Origin: Candidatus Poribacteria bacterium
GTDB lineage: Bacteria; Poribacteria; WGA-4E; WGA-3G
NCBI GenBank assembly: GCA_009835515.1
Contig: VXXH01000434.1
Coordinates: 1 to 6,535 of the forward strand
Reading direction: 5' to 3'
Length of the DNA stretch: 6,535 nucleotides
The notes under the pieces were generated by a model. It had not been told where the DNA came from, did no database searches, and saw only the letters and a program-made list of their open reading frames with translations. The position numbers were made by a program, and so were the translations under genes. Every line of letters begins with the position of its first letter. The stretch's first letter is position 1. Below, one piece after another: positions 1 to 4,752 of the stretch.

Positions 1-148
1 GATAAAGATACTTGGCGATGGCGAACTCGAAAAACAGTTGAAAGTCCAAGCGCACCGTTTCTCAAAATCAGCGATCGAAAAAATTGAATCCAAAGGCGGT
101 ACAGCCGAAGTGCTCGGACTGCACGCTAATCCCGACAACGCTGCTTGA
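1..148 (+). CDS. rplO: 50S ribosomal protein L15 (uL15), C-terminal fragment
   Basis: This is the last 48 codons of uL15, a large-subunit protein that binds 23S rRNA late in 50S assembly. The frame read from base 2 gives [13 protein letters not shown], then [20 protein letters not shown], then a short tail ending at TGA 146-148. The pattern 'KILGDGEL...AHxFSxSAxEKIExxGG' is the standard uL15 C-terminus. The 5' part lies outside the window. It sits 29 bp upstream of secY, the usual spc-operon neighbour, which supports the call independently. Nothing unusual is visible in the fragment. Confidence 0.95.
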   Translation, partial: IKILGDGELEKQLKVQAHRFSKSAIEKIESKGGTAEVLGLHANPDNAA

Positions 149-160
149 AAGCGTGCAGGC

Positions 161-167
161 GAGGAGG
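161..167 (+). promoter_or_regulatory. Shine-Dalgarno of secY
   Basis: GAGGAGG lies 10 nt before the GTG at 178. It decides the start of secY, because the frame begins with a non-ATG codon and the encoded N-terminus (IKAFQNAFKIPELRKR) matches the family beginning exactly there. Confidence 0.85.
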
Positions 168-177
168 AAAAAAATAA

Positions 178-1509
178 GTGATTAAGGCATTCCAAAACGC
201 TTTTAAAATCCCTGAACTGCGGAAACGTATCATTTTTACAGGGTTGCTCTTGATTGTTTACCGCCTTGGCGCGCACATTACGCTTCCCGGTATTGATGAC
301 GTAGCACTTGAGGCGTTTTTTCAACAACTCATGGAGCGTGGGGGCAATGTCATTGGGTTCATCGACCTGTTTTCCGGGGGCGCATTTAGTCAAATGACGA
401 TTTTCGCACTCGGTATACAACCCTATATTAGTGCCTCAATCATTATGCAGCTTCTCGGTGTCATCGTGCCGTCTTTGGAAAAACTCTCCAAAGAACCCGA
501 TGGCAGAAAGAAAATGACGCAGTACACGCGATACGGGACTGTTCTACTCAGTATCATTCAAGGTATAACAATCAGTATCGTTTTGCGGAATCCAGAGAAC
601 ATTACCGGACAAGCGGGTGAGATCGTTAGAGATCCTAACTTATGGTGGCATTTCCTTGTAGTCTTGACGCTCACAGCAGGTACCTCCTTCGTTATGTGGC
701 TCGGTGAGCAAATCACGGAGCGCGGTATTGGGCAAGGTATCTCGCTAATCATTACGGTTGGGATTATTGCGGGTTTACCTGGTGGCGTTACGACGGTTTT
801 AAACAATTTAGTGACAAGACCAGAATTCGGAATTCTACAACTCGTGCTGCTCGTCGGACTCATTGTTATAGCCGTAATGGGAACCGTCTTCATCACGCTT
901 TCCGTCCGTAAGATACCTGTCCAATACGGTAGACAGATTCGCGGACGTAGGGTGATTGGCGGGCAATCAACGCATCTGCCCCTGAGAGTTAACGCCGCTG
1001 GCATGATTCCTATCATCTTTGCGATTACACTTATTCAGTTCCCGCCAACAGCTCTCGGCTTTCTCCCACGAGACTGGGGATGGGTAACAGGCGCGCAAGC
1101 ATTGATTGATACCGGAACACCTTTGTGGCTTACCTTTTATGCGTTGTTAATCATCGGCTTCACGTATTTTTACACAGCCGTCCAAATCAACCCTATCCAA
1201 ATGGCAGAGGATTTACAGAAATATGGCGGTTTCATCCCCGGTATCCGTGCCGGAAAACAGACCGCTGATTATATCAATACGACCCTCACACGGATCACGC
1301 TACCGGGCGCAATCTTTCTCGCCGCTATCGCTGTCATTCCGATTATGATCACAGGTTATCTCCAAATCGGTAGTATGGTGGACGGCGCCTCTATTTTGAT
1401 TGTGGTCGGTGTCGTATTAGATACAATGTCACAAATTGAATCCTATTTGACCGTCCGACACTACGAAGGATTCCTAAAAGATCGGAAACTTAAAGGCAGA
1501 CGGCGTTAA
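178..1509 (+). CDS. secY: Protein translocase subunit SecY
   Basis: SecY is the pore-forming subunit of the SecYEG channel in the inner membrane. It passes unfolded secretory proteins outward and releases membrane segments sideways. The protein is 443 aa, normal for the family, and starts at GTG. Ten hydrophobic segments can be traced at roughly 19-37, 73-95, 118-137, 155-175, 184-203, 218-241, 270-288, 317-337, 373-393 and 398-416. Recognisable signatures are the N-terminal FKIPELRKR, the plug region near 59-72, GIQPYISASIIMQLL (79-93), the LSKEPDGRKK loop (103-112), GERGIGQGIS-like residues 181-189, the C4-loop RKIPVQY (244-250), and the C5-loop YGGFIPGIRAGKQT (349-362). The arginine in PGIR is the one known to be essential in E. 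coli. The C-tail RHYEGFLKDRKLKGRRR is basic and cytoplasmic, as expected. It lies between rplO and rpmJ and is probably in the same transcript. Confidence 0.98.
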   Translation: MIKAFQNAFKIPELRKRIIFTGLLLIVYRLGAHITLPGIDDVALEAFFQQLMERGGNVIGFIDLFSGGAFSQMTIFALGIQPYISASIIMQLLGVIVPSLEKLSKEPDGRKKMTQYTRYGTVLLSIIQGITISIVLRNPENITGQAGEIVRDPNLWWHFLVVLTLTAGTSFVMWLGEQITERGIGQGISLIITVGIIAGLPGGVTTVLNNLVTRPEFGILQLVLLVGLIVIAVMGTVFITLSVRKIPVQYGRQIRGRRVIGGQSTHLPLRVNAAGMIPIIFAITLIQFPPTALGFLPRDWGWVTGAQALIDTGTPLWLTFYALLIIGFTYFYTAVQINPIQMAEDLQKYGGFIPGIRAGKQTADYINTTLTRITLPGAIFLAAIAVIPIMITGYLQIGSMVDGASILIVVGVVLDTMSQIESYLTVRHYEGFLKDRKLKGRRR

Positions 1510-1533
1510 GTGTTTTCGTCTGAAAGGGATATT

Positions 1534-1650
1534 ATGAAAGTCAGACCTTCTGTTAAAAAAATGTGTAACCAGTGTAAAATTATTAAGCGAAAAGGCGTTG
1601 TCCGAGTGATTTGTCCTTCAAATCCGAAGCACAAACAGCGACAGGGCTAA
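1534..1650 (+). CDS. rpmJ: 50S ribosomal protein L36 (bL36), zinc-binding form
   Basis: This 38-aa protein is among the smallest ribosomal proteins. It binds 23S rRNA in the 50S subunit and joins late in assembly. It begins [15 protein letters not shown] and ends PKHKQRQG before TAA 1648-1650. The zinc ribbon is intact: Cys11-x2-Cys14-x12-Cys27-x5-His33, so this is the C+ form. An AAAGGG Shine-Dalgarno at 1523-1528 sits 5 nt before the ATG. It starts 24 bp after the secY stop, with no adk, map or infA between, so it should be co-transcribed with secY. Confidence 0.97.
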   Translation: MKVRPSVKKMCNQCKIIKRKGVVRVICPSNPKHKQRQG

Positions 1651-1671
1651 CCCTTTTATTGTTGTCAATCA

Positions 1672-1678
1672 TCCGTTA
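1672..1678 (-). repeat. Single inverted heptad, possible left end of the rpmJ-rpsM spacer element
   Basis: TCCGTTA is the reverse complement of TAACGGA, a variant of the TAACTGA heptad repeated at 1769-1789. With that array it could mark the left end of an approximately 118-bp element in the rpmJ-rpsM spacer. One heptad could occur by chance, so the call is weak. Confidence 0.25.
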
Positions 1679-1700
1679 ACTTCGGAGGGTTCCAAGTTTT

Positions 1701-1755
1701 CTGGTAACGATCCTTACCCAAACCGGGTATAACAGGTACCAAAGAACGTTATCGG
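1701..1755 (+). promoter_or_regulatory. Candidate structured leader of rpsM
   Basis: Bases 1701-1709 (CTGGTAACG) can pair with 1747-1755 (CGTTATCGG) in a 9-bp stem containing two G-U pairs. Inside it, TACCC at 1715-1719 pairs with GGGTA at 1725-1729 around a 5-nt loop. In E. coli the rpsM leader folds into a pseudoknot through which S4 (encoded downstream) represses the alpha operon. The position here matches, but I do not see the E. coli structure itself, so a control role is inference. The fold could instead be part of a repeat element. Confidence 0.35.
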
Positions 1756-1761
1756 TTCCCA

Positions 1762-1789
1762 AACCTCTTAACTGATAACTGATAACTAC
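1762..1789 (+). repeat. AACCTCT-headed TAACTGA heptad array before rpsM
   Basis: AACCTCT (1762-1768) is followed directly by three in-phase 7-bp units: TAACTGA, TAACTGA and TAACTAC (1769-1789). The array ends 4 nt before the rpsM Shine-Dalgarno. The same header and heptads occur at 2375-2417 and 5340-5375, so this is a dispersed repeat module. Seven-base units place TAA or TGA in all three forward frames. Confidence 0.8.
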
Positions 1790-1793
1790 TAAA

Positions 1794-1800
1794 AAGGAGG
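1794..1800 (+). promoter_or_regulatory. Shine-Dalgarno of rpsM
   Basis: AAGGAGG lies 6 nt before the ATG at 1807, immediately after the heptad array. It is a near-perfect anti-16S match and fixes the rpsM start. Confidence 0.85.
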
Positions 1801-1806
1801 ATATAC

Positions 1807-2199
1807 ATGGCAAGGATTGCTGGGGTTGATTTACCCCGAGAAAAACGGATAGACATCGCACTAACAGCAATTTACGGCATTGGTCGCTACACCGCATCGC
1901 GAATTGTTACCGACCTTGAGATTGATCCGGGTAAAAAAGTTGACACGCTCGCCGAAAATGAGATTAGTCAACTCCGAGACAAAATTCAAGACTATAAAAT
2001 TGAGGGGGACTTGCGACGCGAAATCGATCAGAATATTAAACGACTGATGGATATCAACAGCTATCGAGGCTTACGGCATCGTCGGCAATTACCTGTCCGC
2101 GGGCAGCGCACAAATACAAATGCGCGGACCCGTAAGGGAAAAGCGAGAACTATCTCTGTCGGCAGAAAAGCCAAAGAGGCAGCACGCAAGGGCGGCTAA
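1807..2199 (+). CDS. rpsM: 30S ribosomal protein S13 (uS13)
   Basis: uS13 sits in the head of the 30S subunit, contacts the P-site tRNA through its C-tail and forms bridges to the 50S subunit. The 130-aa product opens with [14 protein letters not shown] and has the helix-turn segment [16 protein letters not shown] (18-33). It carries the signature [20 protein letters not shown] (87-106), followed by RTRKGKAR. At 130 aa it is somewhat longer than E. coli S13 (118 aa). The excess is at the C-terminus, a basic run ending [12 protein letters not shown] that would point toward the tRNA. It is the first gene of the alpha-operon block, but it is separated from rpmJ by 156 bp of repeat and foldable sequence. 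Confidence 0.97.
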   Translation: MARIAGVDLPREKRIDIALTAIYGIGRYTASRIVTDLEIDPGKKVDTLAENEISQLRDKIQDYKIEGDLRREIDQNIKRLMDINSYRGLRHRRQLPVRGQRTNTNARTRKGKARTISVGRKAKEAARKGG

Positions 2200-2271
2200 T
2201 GTTAAAAGCCATCAGTTAGAAGAAGTTAACAGTTTTCAGTACGACTTTTTCTCCGAAAAAATCTTTCAGTT

Positions 2272-2347
2272 TTGACCAACAACTCGCGCCTTAGTAAAAG
2301 TATCTGTAGTGTTTTTGCTTGGGTGTTTCTTCTAAGTTGTTGGTCAA
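2272..2347. repeat. 13-bp perfect inverted repeat, 50-nt spacer
   Basis: TTGACCAACAACT at 2272-2284 is exactly complementary to AGTTGTTGGTCAA at 2335-2347. As RNA this would close a 50-nt loop in the rpsM-rpsK spacer. It forms the core of the larger heptad-flanked element. Confidence 0.8.
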
Positions 2348-2374
2348 GGTTAAGAGACTTTGGAACTATCGAAA

Positions 2375-2417
2375 ACCTCTTGTAACTGCTAACTGTTAAC
2401 TGACAACTATTAACCGA
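2375..2417 (+). repeat. AACCTCT-headed TAACTGN heptad array before rpsK
   Basis: AACCTCT at 2374-2380 is followed after 2 nt by five heptads in strict phase from 2383 to 2417. The last one, TAACCGA, abuts the AAAGGAG ribosome-binding site of rpsK. This is the longest of the three arrays in the window and shares header and orientation with the others. Confidence 0.8.
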
Positions 2418-2423
2418 AAGGAG
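2417..2423 (+). promoter_or_regulatory. Shine-Dalgarno of rpsK
   Basis: AAAGGAG ends 7 nt before the TTG at 2431. It supports TTG as the rpsK start, because no in-frame ATG or GTG exists near the expected N-terminus. Its first base is the last base of the heptad array. Confidence 0.8.
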
Positions 2424-2430
2424 AACCGCT

Positions 2431-2802
2431 TTGCGTGGAAGAAGAAGAGAACGCAAAAATGTACCCGAAGGTATAGCACATATCCAAGCTACCTTCAATA
2501 ATACAATTATTACGATCACAGACCTAAACGGAAACACCGTTGCCTGGGCGAACGCTGGGATGACTTTCACGGGTTCACGGAAGTCAACGCCTTTTGCTGC
2601 ACAACAGACAGCAGAAGCATGCGCACGCCGGGCAATGGATCACGGCATGAAACGCGTGGAGGTTAGAGTCAAAGGCCCCGGATCCGGCAGAGAGTCTTCT
2701 ATACGAGCACTCGCCGCAGCTGGACTCGACATTAGTTTGATGAAAGACGTGACTCCGATCCCACACAATGGATGTCGTCCCCCTAAGAGACGACGGGTTT
2801 GA
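2431..2802 (+). CDS. rpsK: 30S ribosomal protein S11 (uS11)
   Basis: uS11 lies on the 30S platform near the E site and the 16S rRNA 3' domain. The 123-aa protein starts at TTG with the basic stretch [10 protein letters not shown]. It continues with the family core [20 protein letters not shown] (12-31), [11 protein letters not shown] (48-58), [17 protein letters not shown] (79-95), and the invariant end [15 protein letters not shown]. The loop NAGMTFTGS (41-49) appears one residue shorter than the E. coli form (AGGSGFRGS). The stop is only 17 bp before rpsD, so the two are tightly coupled. The gap to rpsM, in contrast, is 231 bp and filled by the heptad element. Confidence 0.97.
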   Translation: MRGRRRERKNVPEGIAHIQATFNNTIITITDLNGNTVAWANAGMTFTGSRKSTPFAAQQTAEACARRAMDHGMKRVEVRVKGPGSGRESSIRALAAAGLDISLMKDVTPIPHNGCRPPKRRRV

Positions 2803-2808
2803 GGTATT

Positions 2809-2815
2809 GAGGAAA
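2809..2815 (+). promoter_or_regulatory. Shine-Dalgarno of rpsD
   Basis: GAGGAAA sits about 5 nt before the ATG at 2820, in the 17-bp rpsK-rpsD gap. It indicates separate initiation in an otherwise compact pair. Confidence 0.7.
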
Positions 2816-2819
2816 ACGA

Positions 2820-3452
2820 ATGAGCAGATATTTAGATGCAGTCTGTAAATTATGCCGACGGGAAGGCGAAAAACTCTTTCTCAAAGGGCGGCGTTGCAAC
2901 GGCCCCAAATGTGCTTTTGAACGCCGGAGCTACCCGCCTGGAGAACACGGACAAACACCGCCTCGCCGAGGGCGCGACAACTTCCGGCGACAACTACGCG
3001 CGAAACAGAAAGTCAAACGGACCTATGGGGTTTTTGAAAAACAATTTCGGAATTACTATTTCAAAGCTGCCCGTCAGTCAGGTATTGCTGGTGAGAATTT
3101 GATTAGCTTCCTTGAACGCCGATTAGACAATGTCGTTTACCGACTCGGGTTCGCAACTTCTCGAAATCAGGCACGTCAACTCGTGAAGCATAATCATTTC
3201 ACCATCAACGGCAAGCGTGTTAACATTCCTTCCTATATTGTGCAGATCGGTGATGTTATCACACCACGTGAACGGAGCCGAAACCTCGCTATCATTCAGG
3301 AAGCACTTGAATATTCGCAACAACGCGGGGCACCTGAATGGCTCGAAATTGACCCCGATAAAGCAGAAGGACGTGTTCAGGGAGCACCCGTGGTAGAACA
3401 GATCGCCGTGGACCTTGAAACACAACTCATCATTGAACTTTACTCCCGATAG
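2820..3452 (+). CDS. rpsD: 30S ribosomal protein S4 (uS4), zinc-binding form
   Basis: uS4 nucleates 30S assembly by binding the 16S rRNA 5' domain, and with uS5 it lines the mRNA entry and affects decoding accuracy. In several bacteria it also represses its own operon. The 210-aa protein carries an N-terminal zinc site, Cys9-x2-Cys12-x13-Cys26-x4-Cys31 (C+ type), then the basic segment RSYPPGEHGQ (36-45). The S4 RNA-binding domain follows at about 99-160 and includes RRLDNVVYRLGFATSRNQAR (100-119) and HNHFTINGKRVNIPSY (124-139). The C-terminus IIELYSR is standard. It follows rpsK closely, and a 254-bp spacer separates it from rpoA. Confidence 0.97.
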   Translation: MSRYLDAVCKLCRREGEKLFLKGRRCNGPKCAFERRSYPPGEHGQTPPRRGRDNFRRQLRAKQKVKRTYGVFEKQFRNYYFKAARQSGIAGENLISFLERRLDNVVYRLGFATSRNQARQLVKHNHFTINGKRVNIPSYIVQIGDVITPRERSRNLAIIQEALEYSQQRGAPEWLEIDPDKAEGRVQGAPVVEQIAVDLETQLIIELYSR

Positions 3453-3479
3453 GCACATATTTTTAATTATTGGGTTTCT

Positions 3480-3510
3480 GATCCGATTTTTCCGTTGTCA
3501 AAATCGGATC
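3480..3510 (+). promoter_or_regulatory. Perfect 11-bp hairpin downstream of rpsD
   Basis: GATCCGATTTT (3480-3490) and AAAATCGGATC (3500-3510) are exact complements around a 9-nt loop. The hairpin starts 27 nt after the rpsD stop. The following bases, TCTGTT, are a poor U-tract, so it is better read as an attenuator, an mRNA-end or stability hairpin, or part of a switch than as a strong terminator. Its 3' arm overlaps an alternative pairing described in the findings. Confidence 0.65.
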
Positions 3511-3526
3511 TCTGTTAAGCGGATAC

Positions 3527-3552
3527 CTGCTTGCAACAAAGGCAGCAAGCAG
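3527..3552 (+). other. Perfect 8-bp hairpin in the rpsD-rpoA spacer
   Basis: CTGCTTGC (3527-3534) pairs exactly with GCAAGCAG (3545-3552) around a 10-nt loop. It is the middle of three consecutive hairpins before rpoA. It would remain intact in either of the two competing folds of this spacer. Confidence 0.6.
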
Positions 3553-3561
3553 TGGAGAGAT

Positions 3562-3581
3562 CCATGATTAAAAAATCATGG
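3562..3581 (+). other. Perfect 8-bp AAAA-loop hairpin in the rpsD-rpoA spacer
   Basis: CCATGATT (3562-3569) pairs with AATCATGG (3574-3581) around a four-A loop. It encloses the ATG of a possible short reading frame at 3564. The next bases (GAATCAGGGG) contain no U-tract, so this is not an intrinsic terminator on the + strand. Confidence 0.6.
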
Positions 3582-3626
3582 GAATCAGGGGATGTCCAAC
3601 AATATGACACCAACATAGAATTAAGT

Positions 3627-3655
3627 GGCAAGGCGCGATTTTAAAAAGCCGTGCC
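3627..3655 (+). other. Weak imperfect hairpin in the rpsD-rpoA spacer
   Basis: GGCA (3627-3630) pairs with TGCC (3652-3655) and GGC (3632-3634) with GCC (3648-3650), with one A-G mismatch between. It is a marginal fourth structure between the hairpin cluster and the rpoA ribosome-binding site. I assign it no function. Confidence 0.3.
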
Positions 3656-3694
3656 CTTAGTTCGTATGTGTTCTAATGTTCAGTTTAATCCTAT

Positions 3695-3700
3695 AGGAGG
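3695..3700 (+). promoter_or_regulatory. Shine-Dalgarno of rpoA
   Basis: AGGAGG lies 6 nt before the ATG at 3707. It is strong and unobstructed by any obvious hairpin. Confidence 0.85.
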
Positions 3701-3706
3701 AAATCA

Positions 3707-4720
3707 ATGATAAGGTCCGAGCTAGAAATGCCGGAGCGGCTCAGAACTGACACAGAATCCTTACGGCCCGACTACGCAAAATATACCGCTGAACCTTTCG
3801 AGCGCGGATTTGGAACAACTCTCGGCAATTCACTACGCCGAGTCCTTCTTTCCTCAATTAAAGGCGCAGCGATCACTGCTGTTCAAATCGAACAGGTAAA
3901 ACACGAATACGCCACGATTCCCGGGGTATTGGAAGACGTGGTACAGATTATTCTTAACCTCAAAGAAGTTCGACTGAACATCTCAACAGATGATCCGATG
4001 GAACTTACTTTGAAAGCCGAAGGATCCGGTGAAGTCACGGCTGCTGACATCCGTCCCAACGCACACGTTGAGATTATAAACCCTGACCAGCACATCGCAA
4101 CACTCGACGAATGCGAGGGGTTAGATATTGAAATCCACGCCCAAACAGGTAGAGGATACTCACTCGCCGAAGAACATAGAACCCTGGGACAAAACATCGG
4201 GTTAATCCCTGTCGACGCGAAATTTTCACCCGTTGAGAAAGTCAACTTCTGGGTAGAAGAAACGCGCGTCGGTGATATGACAAACTTTGATAAACTTAAC
4301 CTCGAAGTCTGGACAGATGCAACCATCACAGCAAAGGAAGCTGTTACACGCGCAGCGAGTATCTTGCTACAACAACTTGAACTGTTTACAGAATTCGATG
4401 AAAACTACGTTGAACCGGAACCTGAGATTGACGAGGCAAAACTACGGCGAAACCGATACCTCGCCAAGCCTGTCTCCGAACTTGAACTCTCTGTCCGAGC
4501 CAGCAACTGCCTCGAAACCGCAAACATTAAGACCATACGCGAACTCGTCGCAAAAGAGGAAAAGGATATGTTGGAATACAAGAATTTCGGGCGAACTTCG
4601 CTCAACGAAATCAAAGAACAACTCGCCAACATGGGACTTCAACTCGGAATGGACCCGGATGATATGGACGACGCAGACATCGGTGAAGATGATTTGGAGC
4701 AACCTGCCTTACAATCATAA
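3707..4720 (+). CDS. rpoA: DNA-directed RNA polymerase subunit alpha
   Basis: The alpha subunit dimerises to start assembly of RNA polymerase, and its C-terminal domain binds promoter UP elements and activators. The protein is 337 aa, close to the family norm. The N-terminal domain (about 20-230) shows EPFERGFGTTLGNSLRRVLL (29-48), the HEYATIPGVLEDVVQIILNL stretch (67-86) and the FDKLNLEVWTD segment (194-204). An acidic linker (about 229-245) leads to the C-terminal domain (about 253-315). That domain has LSVRASNCL (261-269), whose Arg264 corresponds to the DNA-contacting Arg265 of E. coli, and the helix-hairpin-helix segment KNFGRTSLNEIKEQL (292-306). Beyond LGM the chain ends in a strongly acidic tail (10 of 16 residues Asp or Glu in 316-331). 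Its place between rpsD and rplQ is canonical, but the spacer before it is wide and structured. Confidence 0.98.
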   Translation: MIRSELEMPERLRTDTESLRPDYAKYTAEPFERGFGTTLGNSLRRVLLSSIKGAAITAVQIEQVKHEYATIPGVLEDVVQIILNLKEVRLNISTDDPMELTLKAEGSGEVTAADIRPNAHVEIINPDQHIATLDECEGLDIEIHAQTGRGYSLAEEHRTLGQNIGLIPVDAKFSPVEKVNFWVEETRVGDMTNFDKLNLEVWTDATITAKEAVTRAASILLQQLELFTEFDENYVEPEPEIDEAKLRRNRYLAKPVSELELSVRASNCLETANIKTIRELVAKEEKDMLEYKNFGRTSLNEIKEQLANMGLQLGMDPDDMDDADIGEDDLEQPALQS

Positions 4721-4742
4721 CGCTTCACAACAACGTATATAT

Positions 4743-4747
4743 GGAGG
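4743..4747 (+). promoter_or_regulatory. Shine-Dalgarno of rplQ, decides the start
   Basis: GGAGG is 5 nt before the ATG at 4753. An in-frame ATG at 4741 overlaps this motif and has no comparable site of its own, so 4753 is the true start. Confidence 0.85.
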
Positions 4748-4752
4748 AAAAA

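Larger units (their letters stand above)
2212..2417. mobile_element. Heptad-flanked palindromic element between rpsM and rpsK (MITE-like)
   Basis: The left end carries inverted heptads: TCAGTTA 2212-2218, a 3-nt shift, then GAAGTTA, ACAGTTT and TCAGTAC in phase over 2222-2242. The right end carries the same heptad on the other strand: TAACTGC, TAACTGT, TAACTGA, CAACTAT and TAACCGA, in perfect 7-nt phase over 2383-2417. Inside are a small hairpin (TTTTTC/GAAAAA, 2246-2260) and a perfect 13-bp inverted repeat (2272-2284 with 2335-2347). There is no open frame resembling a transposase. The arrangement fits a non-autonomous palindromic element. No target-site duplication is evident, so the mobile origin is inferred. 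Confidence 0.55.

Noticed and set aside
558..1016. 152-codon open frame antisense to secY
   Set aside because: The product has no recognisable domain and lies wholly opposite a highly conserved gene. It is a by-product of secY codon use.
1662..1690. Possible sigma-70 promoter before rpsM (TTGTCA at 1662-1667)
   Set aside because: No -10-like hexamer occurs at 16-18 nt spacing. The TATAAC at 1728-1733 has no matching -35.
1769..1789. CRISPR-like tandem repeats
   Set aside because: The units are 7 bp and contiguous with no spacers, so this is a simple tandem array.
2226..2570. 114-codon - strand frame across the rpsM-rpsK spacer
   Set aside because: It runs through the palindromic element and into the antisense of rpsK. 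It arises because the heptads lack stops on that strand, and it has no transposase-like motifs.
3480..3517. Strong intrinsic terminator after rpsD
   Set aside because: The stem is perfect, but the following TCTGTTAAGC lacks a U-tract, and rpoA and rplQ downstream have no evident separate promoter. I keep it only as a regulatory or structural hairpin.
3883..4329. 148-codon open frame antisense to rpoA
   Set aside because: It is serine- and threonine-rich with no family features, and is fully opposite the conserved alpha N-terminal domain.
4741..4752. Upstream in-frame ATG extending L17 by MEEK
   Set aside because: The ATG overlaps the GGAGG that serves the ATG at 4753. Family members begin MRHRK, which matches 4753 exactly.
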